DNA of 64,000 nt from Arthrobacter sp. 9V (GTDB taxonomy: Bacteria > Actinomycetota > Actinomycetes > Actinomycetales > Micrococcaceae), in contig NZ_LR732912.1 in assembly GCF_902506065.1 (NCBI RefSeq), positions 606,003-670,002 on the forward strand, read 5' to 3'. Within the stretch, counting starts at the first letter, position 1, and every line of letters starts with the position of its first letter. Below are positions 1 to 8,755 of the stretch, in pieces. The translations under genes were made by a program, and so were the position numbers. Under the pieces are notes generated by a model, which worked only from the letters and a program-made list of their open reading frames with translations, was not told where the DNA came from and did no database searches.

Positions 1-251
1 AGGTGGGGGTCTGGGATACCAGGAGTGGTGCACTTGAGGTTTGCGCCGCATGGCGTGGCGGGGTCTTCGTCTCAGTCGTGCAGTTACCTTCGCTGGATTT
101 GAGCCGAGGATGAGGAGGGAAAGCCCTGACTGGCCTTAATTCCTGTGTGCCTGGGTGGTGCGTAGGTTTGCCATCGTGCCAGATGCATCTGCAGCCCTCC
201 CGCCGCGTCCGCTCAGCGTCAGAGACGACGCGTCTGACCAAGAAACTCCAC

Positions 252-275
252 CCGCAGCCCTGGCTAGGGCTGCGG
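252..275. terminator. GC-rich hairpin, possible terminator
   Basis: A perfect 9-bp stem (CCGCAGCCC pairing with GGGCTGCGG) closes a 6-nt loop. On the plus strand it is followed by CCTTTGTT. On the minus strand a short T-run follows about 6 nt later, which would suit termination of the ImmA-like reading frame that ends at 349. I see no protein-coding gene in bases 1-348. Confidence 0.45.
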
Positions 276-348
276 CCTTTGTTCGTCTGATGAAGTACGC
301 CGGGCTCTACACGACGTATGCGTTGTTATCGGCCATAAAACCACGGGA

Positions 349-720
349 CTATGAAGCTCTTGTTCTGCCTTGCTTGGCCAACCAGCGCTCACGAATCTTC
401 GATCCACCTGAGACCCCCATACGCCAGGTGGACATCTCTAAACTCACGCCAAAGCGCTCCGCAAGAGTTTGCGGGTCTCTGCCATACACGGCGTGGGTCT
501 TGGCCTCAGATGCAGGAATAAGGAGAGCGGCGCCCAGTTCTGCCGCTTCTTTTTCGTGAGCGGGCGATGCTCCGCACTTTTTACCGCCAGGTTCCATCCA
601 AGCCACGTCGAGGCGACGCTCGGCAACGAGGTGTGCGATGTCGTGCGCGAGATCCGACAGGACTCTCCCAAACCCTGCATGATCGAGAACTCGGACCAGA
701 GCTCTACAGCACCGGCCTAA
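349..720 (-). pseudogene. ImmA/IrrE-type metallopeptidase remnant
   Basis: Conceptual translation of the minus strand gives the C-terminal half of the ImmA/IrrE peptidase domain. An HDIAH zinc motif (a variant of HExxH) is followed by HEKEAAELGAALLIP and by LAERFGVS, the usual order in this family, whose members cleave phage or mobile-element repressors. The frame has no ATG, GTG or TTG upstream of the HDIAH motif before a stop near 810. The only in-frame start I see, a GTG at 606, lies after the motif. The roughly 100-residue N-terminal part normally present is missing. I read it as a truncated or frameshifted relic. Family assignment is fairly secure; its pseudogene status is inferred. Confidence 0.5.
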
Positions 721-877
721 GCCCAGAGGAAGGCCTCTGGCACCGCGTCGGCTGGGCAGGACGCACGTAACACGCCCGGGATTTATACACGTTTTGTCCT
801 ATAACCCCCAAGGCAGCCAGTGATCCCCGATGGTCTGAAGGCCAGAGAGTCACAGTCATTGAAAACCTCGTTAAAAA

Positions 878-912
878 GTATTGGGACCATCCATAATTGG
901 TGGTCCCAATAC
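878..912. terminator. Perfect 12-bp hairpin with T-run on the minus strand
   Basis: GTATTGGGACCA (878-889) pairs perfectly with TGGTCCCAATAC (901-912), and the 11-nt loop contains a smaller CCA/TGG repeat. Read on the minus strand the stem runs directly into CTTTTTAACG, the form of a rho-independent terminator. No minus-strand gene lies immediately upstream, so it could instead be an operator for the plus-strand gene at 1006. Confidence 0.45.
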
Positions 913-1005
913 CTCAAGTGAAGTGGGGAGCGGCTCGAACCACAGGATCGGCGGGTCCCTCACTTTAGAATGTGGGCCTTTCAGCGATTTAAGTATCGCT
1001 TGTAG

Positions 1006-2631
1006 GTGAGCGAAGATCAAATCGTGACTACTACTCAAGCATCCGGCCGCCCGGACGGCCTGGCTCTGGCGCTTGCTCGCCTTGATGACTTCTTCGATGT
1101 CAACTCACCTTGGCATCAGCGTTTATGGGACTGTGGCCTTGTTCTGGGACTACGTGAGCTGTCAGACGCCGTCGAGTGGGTGGAGCACAAAACGCTGTCT
1201 CCTGGCACTCTCAGCTGGCTAGCGAGAGACTTGGAGCGACTGCAGGGCCCCGACCAGGGAGCGGGGGATAAGGTGCTGAGGCAACAGCTCCAACGGGTGC
1301 TCCGGTCAACGCTGAAGCACGGCAACGCGCATCACAGGATGCTCAATGAAATCATCACGCGTCTTGATGATGGTTATCTCAACCGCTGGGAATTGGCTGC
1401 CCGAGATGAGAACAGGCCACCTTCTCCCGAACGGTTTGCTCGGGCTGTGGGTGCACATCTTCTCGACGCTGGATTCAGCCAGCGTTTCCTGCACCATTGG
1501 GTGAAAAACCTTCAGGTTCTATCGCTGGCCGATCTGTCGATAGAAGCGCAAAAGCTGCTTGGTAGCAATCTTCCCCGGACATTTGACGTGCTGATTCCCT
1601 TCGCGGCTGTGTCGAATGACCAACACAACCGGGACTCTGATTCTGCCTGGAGACCCGCGAAGTACGTCAATGAATGGATTCGAGAAAACCAAACCCACAT
1701 CGAGGGACGCCTGGGGGGAGGTTTTGAGTATACGGTCACAGCTCGTGACTCCCACATGGCAGCAGAAGAAGGACGGGAAATCGTAGATCGGCTCAAAGCA
1801 AGAGCAACGTACAGTCGCAAACAGACTCATCTTAGAGACTTTGGCGTGCTAATCGTTCGAGGACGAAGCGAGCCGTTCCCCCTGCAGCGACCGGGGCGGG
1901 GAACGTTTGTATTGTCCCTGGTCCGTGAACAGAAACTGTACGCAGTTCAAGAAAGAACACGTTTGGATAATGCTCTTGAACTCGCCGCGCCGATGAACCA
2001 CGGTTCTATTGCAACGGCCGTTTCGGGAGGCTGGTCCGCCGTGGAAACTTTGCTGCTCAGGGGCGACGACGAGAGCGAAGAGGGCCGAGGTGTGCTGGCC
2101 GCAGATCGAATGGCTGCTTTGACGGCCTGTTCGTGGCCTCGGGCTGAACTCACGAAGCTCTCGCACGCGCACAAACCTACTGTCCCCGACCGGTTAGCCC
2201 ATCAGATGTCAGTACTACTAGGGGAATCCACGAACAGAGACCGTGCCAAATTGGCCGCTGAGTGGATAAATTCCGGAAACTCGCTGGCATTGGCTAGGCT
2301 AAGCGATTTTGCCTCAGAAGAACGAATGAGAAAACTTTTGGCTTCTCCTTCAGCCACCTTGGGAGAGGTGAAACGTCATATGGTGTCGGCGATGCGAAGG
2401 CTCTACCGGCACCGCAATCTCGTCATGCATGGAGGCGCCACGCATTTGGACACGCTCTCCATGACCCTCCGGACCGTGGCTCCCCTCGTCGGTGCAGGCC
2501 TGGACCGTATCGCTCACGCTGCCATTGTTCAACAATCAACGCCCGTCGAGTTGGCATCCAGAGCTGAGCTTCACCTGAATCTGCTTCGCTCAACAACTGA
2601 GGCCCCGCTGTTGGTCGATTTGCTTGAATAG
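1006..2631 (+). CDS. Large protein with C-terminal HEPN-like R-x4-H motif
   Basis: A 541-residue protein I cannot name. What is visible is a helical C-terminal part with R470-N-L-V-M-H475 in the context LYRHRNLVMHGG, which matches the R-x4-6-H active-site motif of HEPN (ApeA-like) ribonucleases, and no signal peptide or membrane segment. HEPN proteins commonly cut RNA in anti-phage and toxin systems, so a defence role is a reasonable inference, supported by the nuclease-like gene 185 bp downstream and the ImmA remnant upstream. The GTG start at 1006 lacks a clear ribosome-binding site; GTG at 1024 is an alternative. Codon usage is less GC3-biased than in the genes beyond 7.5 kb, consistent with acquisition by transfer. 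Confidence 0.7.
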   Translation: MSEDQIVTTTQASGRPDGLALALARLDDFFDVNSPWHQRLWDCGLVLGLRELSDAVEWVEHKTLSPGTLSWLARDLERLQGPDQGAGDKVLRQQLQRVLRSTLKHGNAHHRMLNEIITRLDDGYLNRWELAARDENRPPSPERFARAVGAHLLDAGFSQRFLHHWVKNLQVLSLADLSIEAQKLLGSNLPRTFDVLIPFAAVSNDQHNRDSDSAWRPAKYVNEWIRENQTHIEGRLGGGFEYTVTARDSHMAAEEGREIVDRLKARATYSRKQTHLRDFGVLIVRGRSEPFPLQRPGRGTFVLSLVREQKLYAVQERTRLDNALELAAPMNHGSIATAVSGGWSAVETLLLRGDDESEEGRGVLAADRMAALTACSWPRAELTKLSHAHKPTVPDRLAHQMSVLLGESTNRDRAKLAAEWINSGNSLALARLSDFASEERMRKLLASPSATLGEVKRHMVSAMRRLYRHRNLVMHGGATHLDTLSMTLRTVAPLVGAGLDRIAHAAIVQQSTPVELASRAELHLNLLRSTTEAPLLVDLLE

Positions 2632-2816
2632 CTGGCGTATACATGCTTCAAAGAACCGCCGGCCGAGGTGGCTGACGCACATGGCGGCTAAGACGGCGGC
2701 CTCCGCCTCGGTCTTTGCCAAGATGCTGGGCTCAACCGCGCTGGAAATTAAGTCCAAGCCTGCCAGATTCGCCAATAACATTGAATGTGAGTGGCACTCT
2801 ATTGAGAGAGGCCGGA

Positions 2817-4577
2817 ATGCGGGGTCGGATCATGGTTGGTTGGGGCCCACTACATCTGGGCAGAATTGATTGGAAGCAGATCAACGAAGAAGACTTCAAC
2901 AGGGTCGTTGAGAGCTTGCTGCACAGGGTTTACCATCGTCCGCCCCAGTCCGAGGTGGTGGTCATTGACGGCAGGGGAGGTGACGGAGGACTGGACGTCG
3001 CCGTCTACTTTGACGGAAAGGTCGATCAGGTCTTCCAGCTCAAGTACTTCCCGGAGGGCTTCTCAGGGCCCTGGGGGAAGTCCCGGAAACCCCAGATAAA
3101 GAAGTCGTTCGATGCGGCGGTCAAGAATCATTCTCCCAGAGAGTGGACATTGGTCATGCCGAAGAACCCCACCGTTGGTGAACATAAGTACGTCTCAACG
3201 CTGCCCGCCAACAACAGGCCCCGAGTGGAGATTTGGGGCAGGGCACGCATGGATGACGAACTCGCACGGCACCCAGACCTTGAGGGCGCCGCATTGTACA
3301 ACCCTCTCGTCGACACGCTGAAGCAGTTTCATGGCGAGAAAGCGGCATTGAGCGGGCCGCGGGACCTTGCTCAGCGTGCCGCGGCGCTGAACCAGCTAGC
3401 ACAGAACCGGAGCGCTTATTGGAGCGTCGACCACCAAGTCGTGGACGGACACGTCACACAGGTCTTGCGTGCAAAACATCCCAACGCCTCAGAATTGGAA
3501 CCGATTTCCGTTCAAGCTAACCTGATGTTCGGTGCGGACCACTCGGCCCTTGGAAAGCAGCTGCAACGAGGCCTTGAGTTCGGTGTGCGATCGGACATAA
3601 CGCTGCCGCGTGAGGTGATTGAATCGCTGGTTGTTGAAGGCCCGGAGTGGATTCGTGATGACGGCAGCTCACCGATCGAAAAGGTCGTGGTCCAGAGTCT
3701 GGCCAGTGAGCAGTCCTTGCCGCTGGCGTTGCTCTTCGTTGACGACGCGGGGTTCACGGTGGCCAGACACGAAGGCATGGTAACCGCCAAAGCCAAGGGC
3801 CACGGAGGCTTCTCGTTCACTGCAGGGTTTTACGGGATTGCGACTTTAGACGCCGAACTTCCTGTGACCCAGGGGCGCCAGGCTCAACTAAACATGAAGT
3901 TCAATTTGGCTGGGAAACCAGTTGGCGACGCCGTTCGGGCCCTGGATCTTTGGGAGGACTTTTATTCAGAAAATACGCTGCATTTGCTGCTTGAGGGCCA
4001 CGAATTAGGCAGGGGGCGAACCTCCTTTCAGCGACGTCGCGCCAATCCCGCGTTGGTGGAGCTCGTGGGTGACCTAGCTTTCCTTCAGCAGAAGCTCAAC
4101 TCCACGTTTGCGGTCCCCACCGAGATATCCCAAGAGGAGCGGATCCAGATCCGAATAGGGCGCTTGTTGCTTGAAGGGCATTCGACATGGATGCCTGTAG
4201 GTAACGTGCTGACAGCCACGTTGTCGGGTGGCGAAACGCCAGATGATCTGGAGAGACTACTGATCAAAGGCGTCGCATTCCTACACGAGGTGCCCACGAT
4301 GACTCTCGAGATCCAGGGCAGCAAATTCAACCTTGGGGCGGCCCTGCTCCATCATCCCCACGTGCTCGGCACAGGTGGGCGGGATCTTCTGAAAGCACTT
4401 AGCCCGGGAGATCTGGCAGGAAAGCAAATCACCTTGGCTCCGCAGGGAAGCCAAGCGATCTCAGTCTTCCTCATCAAAGACGTGCCCGATGAAGAGGAAA
4501 TCCCAGAACCTGTCGCGTGGAACATCCCAGACATCCCTGAGTACACCGAGCAGGTAGCCCAGCAGACCCTCCGGTGA
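2817..4577 (+). CDS. PD-(D/E)XK nuclease-like protein, putative defence gene
   Basis: A protein of about 586 residues. The N-terminus carries an apparent restriction-endonuclease fold: an FNRVVESLLHRVY helix, then GGDGGLD with D60, then VFQLKYF with Q74-L-K76, giving the D...QxK active-site pattern of Mrr/type IV-like PD-(D/E)XK enzymes. The remaining 400 or so residues are not recognised; they look like a mixed alpha/beta sensor or binding region. No membrane segment is visible. The start at 2817 follows GAGAG by about 8 nt; ATG 2832 is an alternative. It follows the HEPN-motif gene in the same direction, and the two probably form one operon. Nuclease assignment is from motifs only. Confidence 0.65.
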   Translation: MRGRIMVGWGPLHLGRIDWKQINEEDFNRVVESLLHRVYHRPPQSEVVVIDGRGGDGGLDVAVYFDGKVDQVFQLKYFPEGFSGPWGKSRKPQIKKSFDAAVKNHSPREWTLVMPKNPTVGEHKYVSTLPANNRPRVEIWGRARMDDELARHPDLEGAALYNPLVDTLKQFHGEKAALSGPRDLAQRAAALNQLAQNRSAYWSVDHQVVDGHVTQVLRAKHPNASELEPISVQANLMFGADHSALGKQLQRGLEFGVRSDITLPREVIESLVVEGPEWIRDDGSSPIEKVVVQSLASEQSLPLALLFVDDAGFTVARHEGMVTAKAKGHGGFSFTAGFYGIATLDAELPVTQGRQAQLNMKFNLAGKPVGDAVRALDLWEDFYSENTLHLLLEGHELGRGRTSFQRRRANPALVELVGDLAFLQQKLNSTFAVPTEISQEERIQIRIGRLLLEGHSTWMPVGNVLTATLSGGETPDDLERLLIKGVAFLHEVPTMTLEIQGSKFNLGAALLHHPHVLGTGGRDLLKALSPGDLAGKQITLAPQGSQAISVFLIKDVPDEEEIPEPVAWNIPDIPEYTEQVAQQTLR

Positions 4578-5189
4578 GGCGAACCAACCGCCAGTAGCCC
4601 GCCGAACTAAGGGGCAATTCCGCAGAACCGGGAGGACTAAGGCATGGGATTCGCCTCCAAAGTCAAAACCAACCGCGCACGGAGGGTAGGACCGCGGCCC
4701 AACACCTCGGCCGCCTAAGCCTTGAGCCCGGACAAAGCGAAAGCAAAGCTTGGCACCCGCAGTGCTGCCAGACATTTCGTGCCGGGGAAAGGGCCAGGGT
4801 AGCGAACGAAGGGTGCGAGGGAGCCTGAAGACCGAAACCGCTGCGCAAGCCAGTTACGGCTCCGCCGAACACCATAAGAAGTTCGCGGAGTCCTTGGGCG
4901 ATACCGGCGCCAGCGGAACACAGATAGGAGGTCGCCTAGCAGCCGCCCGGAGCGAAGTGACCCACCCCAGCCCCCCCTTAGCTGCAGGAAAGGCAACCAG
5001 GGCGAGGAAATCCCGTCCGGGCGCCAAGCGGGGCAAAGGAGGGGTGTCCCGCTAGAAGGCCGGCAATGGGATAGCTTTACTGCATCCGCTTGGCGGCCTG
5101 TCCTTCTCGCCTAGCGCACACCACGATCATCTGGAGGAGATCTGACTCACCCACCCCTGCGGCGGCTTTCGCGACAGCGCAGCCTTGCC
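4578..5189. other. Intergenic stretch without a supported gene
   Basis: About 610 bases between the nuclease-like gene and the next ORF. Several short frames are open, including one at 4750-5055 rich in Arg, Lys, Gly and Ala, but none shows a recognisable domain, a convincing ribosome-binding site or conserved-looking hydrophobic patterning. The base composition is purine-rich. It may hold remnants of genes from the accessory island. Confidence 0.4.
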
Positions 5190-5993
5190 GTGCATATCAA
5201 ACTGTTCTCCGAACGCGTGACCCGGAAGATGTTGTCCATATCGGTGGACAGGAAAGACGGCGGCATCATGGTGGTGCCCCATCTGCAAAATTGGGGAGTC
5301 ATTATTTCGTCGCGATTGCTATCAATGCGCCCCGGGAATCTCCTACCTGACGAAGCCAGCTATATACAGACAGGTGGCGACAACAGACCCAAACTTCATT
5401 ACCATCGGTCTGGCATGAGCTCGGTGCAGCCTCAGGGCTTCGCAGGCGGCGCGGGACGGAAAACGATCCATCTTCCGGCGCTCGATGAGCTTGACGCTGT
5501 GCAGATTTTCTCGGTGGCGGCTCGCCTTCCGGGAATGCTCCCTTGGGAAAACATGGAAAAGCCCGTCGATATCATCCACACTCTGGATCGACCCGGAGTT
5601 AGATCACTCGGGATTCACGGGGTTGTGTATGACCGCTCAAAAATCGATGCCGAGAGCATCGGAGGCGCCAACGAATTGGAACCTTTGACCTTCGCTTCTG
5701 ACCACAACAATGCGATCTTGGTTGATTTTTCGGGGTACGGACTTGAATCCGTGCTTGCGCTCTACTTCAATCCAACCCCACGCGCCTTACCCGAGTGGGC
5801 GGCAGACTTCACGTTGGCGAGCTTTGACCCAGCACCGAATGCTCTTACTGGCGGGGTTGCCATCCACGCAGGGCCAGGAATTCCTCACACGATCATCATG
5901 CAATCCATTCCAGAGATTTCAACCATCCACAAAGTCAGCTCACTCCGTCCGGTGTCCGCGCTGATTGAGCGGAAGCTGCCGAGCGCCAACTAA
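5190..5993 (+). CDS. Protein of unknown function
   Basis: An open frame of up to 267 codons that I do not recognise. The GTG at 5190 has no ribosome-binding site; ATG codons at 5229 and 5268 are equally possible starts, and the latter lies downstream of a weak GGAAAG. The product looks soluble, with hydrophobic strand-like patches (for example AILVDFSGYGLESVLALYF) and no signal peptide or catalytic motif I can name. It sits in the accessory island between the nuclease-like gene and the convergent nucleotidyltransferase fusion, so a role in mobile-element or defence biology is possible but unsupported by sequence. Confidence 0.45.
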   Translation: MHIKLFSERVTRKMLSISVDRKDGGIMVVPHLQNWGVIISSRLLSMRPGNLLPDEASYIQTGGDNRPKLHYHRSGMSSVQPQGFAGGAGRKTIHLPALDELDAVQIFSVAARLPGMLPWENMEKPVDIIHTLDRPGVRSLGIHGVVYDRSKIDAESIGGANELEPLTFASDHNNAILVDFSGYGLESVLALYFNPTPRALPEWAADFTLASFDPAPNALTGGVAIHAGPGIPHTIIMQSIPEISTIHKVSSLRPVSALIERKLPSAN

Positions 5994-6076
5994 CCGAGGC
6001 TGTGCTCGGTCCCGCTGCTTTACCCTAGGTTTTCAGCGGGTTAGGGTCCTAATGGCCGGGTTTCCAATGAGCTTGC

Positions 6077-7027
6077 TCAGTGACTCAGCAATTTCTCAGG
6101 TACGGAAATTGTCTGCATGAAGGCACGGCGGCCGTTAGGCTTGGTCAGGCTCCAAGAATTGATGCCATTGTGATCGACCTTGAAACCCTCTACGACTCCA
6201 AAGACGGCGACAGCGACCTCCACGCCGGGATGCTCTAGATAAATGTCGAGAATGCCGTGGGCGTCTTTGATTGCAGAGTTGAGTTCGCTTGTTGTTTTAG
6301 CAAACTTGAGCTCCAGTGCCACCCGGCCCTGTGCTATTGAAAAATCGACCGTCCGTTCCTTACCGCCTGATTTCACAACGTAGGCTTCACGCTGCAATGG
6401 TATTAAAGGAGCTAGGGTGATTTCAGCGAGATTTTGGAAGTCGTACTCCGTAAGCAGGTCGAGTTGTGTTCCCTTTCCGCGTCTTGCATTGCCGTCGTCG
6501 CGCATGCGAGTTAGCGCGGTAACCGCACCTCTCAGTACATCGACAATGGCTGTAACAGCTAAAGCGGGGCTGGGGTCTAAAATTTGGGGCAATCGGTCGG
6601 TTAATCCGAGAGCTCCTGTCTGCCTTGCAGGGAAACTTGAAGGAGGGACTACGCTCATCTTGTAGTCAATGTCTGCCCTGAACTTCTGTACTCGAATCTC
6701 GTCCAGTGCGCTGAGGGTGGGATTTGGATACAGCGGTATAGTGACCAAACTCGAAACTGGAAGCGTGGAACCGGTAACTGCGCTCACCGCTTTTTCTCCT
6801 AGCTGAAGCCATAGGTCTAGGGGTTGATAGTGTTGCTTTGTCGAGCGAAACTGCAAAAGTGAGTCTAAGCTATCGGGGCCTGTAGCTAACAAGTCTAGGT
6901 CCGACCGGACTTTCCCGGGATACTTTCTACTTCCGAATAACTGCACGCTTGTCGTTTTGGGGATTTTGCCTGCTAGTTCCTCGGCGATTGCTATTAGGTC
7001 CAAATCAAAGTAGTCCACTTTCACCAA
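6077..7027 (-). CDS. Nucleotidyltransferase-like / PD-(D/E)XK-like fusion protein
   Basis: A 316-residue protein with two recognisable parts. Residues about 25-50 carry the MNT-type nucleotidyltransferase signature: G32-S33 followed by S42-D43-L-D45. Residues about 195-245 show a PD-(D/E)XK pattern: E202 on a helix, D228 in RTVDFSI, and E239-L-K241 in VALELKFAK. A helical linker joins them. Nucleotidyltransferases of this kind act as toxins or modifiers in toxin-antitoxin and defence modules, and PD-(D/E)XK domains cut nucleic acid; combining both in one chain suggests a defence or conflict role (inference). Local GC content is lower than in neighbouring genes, a sign of transfer. Confidence 0.6.
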   Translation of the reverse strand: MVKVDYFDLDLIAIAEELAGKIPKTTSVQLFGSRKYPGKVRSDLDLLATGPDSLDSLLQFRSTKQHYQPLDLWLQLGEKAVSAVTGSTLPVSSLVTIPLYPNPTLSALDEIRVQKFRADIDYKMSVVPPSSFPARQTGALGLTDRLPQILDPSPALAVTAIVDVLRGAVTALTRMRDDGNARRGKGTQLDLLTEYDFQNLAEITLAPLIPLQREAYVVKSGGKERTVDFSIAQGRVALELKFAKTTSELNSAIKDAHGILDIYLEHPGVEVAVAVFGVVEGFKVDHNGINSWSLTKPNGRRAFMQTISVPEKLLSH

Positions 7028-7560
7028 TCTACCGGAAATTCATTCAGTCCGAGGCTTGAGCTTAGATCCGCTTTCTTGAGTTACTTGTCAAAATACGCTA
7101 TCGGCGCGCTGAGCTGGTTCTTCAGTATGAAGCGATAGTTGCCGGCCTGCATGCCTCACTGCGGCAGTCATTTCTTGGTACTCGGGCGTCAGGGGCGTCG
7201 TGTAAAAGGAGGCTTAACTCGACCCCTCACGTAGAGGCCTCGGTGAATCTGTAAGACTCTGCACCGGGGTTCGCGTCGTCCAAGCAAACTGTCTCATCTT
7301 GATTTCACAGACGTGGATGAGTTCACGCCTCTAACGAGACTTTGGGAGGCATATCCATTCGTGATGATGCCTGTGGTGGCCCGCGCCCCGAGCCAATCAA
7401 TAAGCTCGCACCCCTACACCGCTTTCGGTGATCGCACTGGCGATCGAACTGCGACTGACCGGTCAGACCTGGCCGGTTTCCATTCTCCGGCTAAGCTGAG
7501 GAGCGCCGGTGGGCATGGCAGAAGTATGGCGGCAGGCGCCATCTGTGGAAGGACAATCGA
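7028..7560. other. Intergenic region upstream of the LacI-type regulator
   Basis: About 530 bases with no gene that I can support. It separates the low-GC accessory island from the carbohydrate operon and must contain the promoter of the LacI-family gene. An open frame from 7313 overlaps the regulator in another frame and shows no protein-like features. Confidence 0.4.
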
Positions 7561-8556
7561 ATGGCTCGGCCGACAGTTCAGGACGTCGCCAGGACGGCGG
7601 GTGTGTCCGTGGGGACTGTGTCGCGCGTTTTGAACGGTAGTCCGGCTGTTAGCGAGGCGGCCAAGGAGAAGGTCAACGCCGCGATACGGGAGCTCAGCTA
7701 TCGTCCGCTTGCCTCAGCCAGGGATCTCCGGAGAGACAGAACAATGCGGGTCCTCGCACTGGCCAAGAACTTGGACTCCCTGGTGATCAGTGAAGTCTTC
7801 CGGGGTGTTGGCGACGCCGCTGCGGACTCCGGCTACGTCAGCCTCATCGCAGCAACCGACGGAGACCTGGATCGCGAACAGCAGCTCGTGGACATGCTCC
7901 GTAACGGCTCCGTAGACGGCCTCGTGATCTTCTCTCCCACGATGCCGGACGAGGACGTCAACATAGTCGCCGAGCAATTGAGCGTCGTCCAAGTGTGTGA
8001 AATCGTCGACGCCGAGGCTGCGTTCGGCGTCTCCATCGATGACCGCCAAGCAGCCTACGACATCACCAAACACCTGATCGACACGGGTGCCAAGAAGCTG
8101 GCCATGCTCGCCCATAGGGGTGCCCGCTCCGGCCGGCTGCGCGAAGAAGGTTTCCGCCAGGCACTCACGGAAGAGGGCTTGGAACAAGACCAGATCCTGC
8201 TCGGCGAAGGCAATTTCGGGTTCCACGCTGGGCGTGATCTCACGAAGAAGCTCCTGGAAACGAAAGACCTCCCTGACGCAGTCTTCTGCGGGACCGACGT
8301 AGTCGCAGCCGGCTGCGTCCGTGAACTCACGGATGCAGGCTTAAAGGTCCCGGACGACATTGCCGTGGCAGGTTTCGATGACTCGGCCCAAGCAGAAATG
8401 TGCGTCCCAGAGCTGACCACGGTGAGGCAACCAGCCTACGAAATGGGCCGCGTAGCCTTCGCTGAACTCCTGGAGCGGATGACCGTCGAGGGTTCACATC
8501 GCAAGGGGAGAAGCTTCCTCCCGCACGAACTCGTCATCAGGGAATCCACGAAATAA
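7561..8556 (+). CDS. LacI-family transcriptional regulator
   Basis: A 331-residue regulator. The N-terminal helix-turn-helix (residues 1-50, TVQDVARTAGVSVGTVSRVLNG followed by the hinge motif Y-R-P-L-A) is typical of LacI/PurR proteins, and the remainder is a periplasmic-binding-protein-like sugar sensor. It starts at ATG after a GGA-containing leader. It lies directly upstream of, and in line with, the ABC sugar operon, and two identical 14-bp palindromes in the gap between them are its probable operators, so it most likely represses that operon until a sugar or derivative binds. Confidence 0.93.
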   Translation: MARPTVQDVARTAGVSVGTVSRVLNGSPAVSEAAKEKVNAAIRELSYRPLASARDLRRDRTMRVLALAKNLDSLVISEVFRGVGDAAADSGYVSLIAATDGDLDREQQLVDMLRNGSVDGLVIFSPTMPDEDVNIVAEQLSVVQVCEIVDAEAAFGVSIDDRQAAYDITKHLIDTGAKKLAMLAHRGARSGRLREEGFRQALTEEGLEQDQILLGEGNFGFHAGRDLTKKLLETKDLPDAVFCGTDVVAAGCVRELTDAGLKVPDDIAVAGFDDSAQAEMCVPELTTVRQPAYEMGRVAFAELLERMTVEGSHRKGRSFLPHELVIRESTK

Positions 8557-8562
8557 GGAGGG

Positions 8563-8655
8563 TTGACATCCCCGAGTGGTCCCTGTCACACTATTTTGGA
8601 ATCGATTCCACGGCCGTAAGGTCGATTCTTTTGAGCACCATTGGAATCGATTCCA
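8563..8655 (+). promoter_or_regulatory. Operon promoter with twin LacI-type operators
   Basis: A TTGACA -35 element (8563-8568) starts the region, with -10-like bases around 8587-8594. The palindrome TGGAATCGATTCCA occurs twice, at 8597-8610 and 8642-8655, spaced 45 bp start to start. The central CG and 14-bp symmetry fit LacI-family operators, and the first copy covers the expected transcription start. Two copies at this spacing would allow cooperative binding or looping. Confidence 0.8.
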
Positions 8656-8755
8656 TCGATCACAAGAACCACCGGCAAAGAAGCCACCCTCAGCACGCGG
8701 GACAGCCGAAACGCGCACTGAACCCCACCGCCCACAGACCCCAAAGGAGCCACTT

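Noticed and set aside
155..559. 134-codon plus-strand frame at the left edge
   Set aside because: It runs antisense to the ImmA/IrrE-like sequence, which has clear family motifs.
921..945. tRNA T-loop-like GGTTCGAGCC on the minus strand, a possible island attachment site
   Set aside because: The flanking bases do not fold into a T-arm, acceptor stem or anticodon arm, and no second copy is present in the window.
4750..5055. 101-codon open frame rich in basic residues
   Set aside because: No domain, no ribosome-binding site and an implausible composition; treated as non-coding.
7313..7633. Open frame overlapping the start of the LacI gene
   Set aside because: Different frame from a clear HTH protein, with no protein features of its own.
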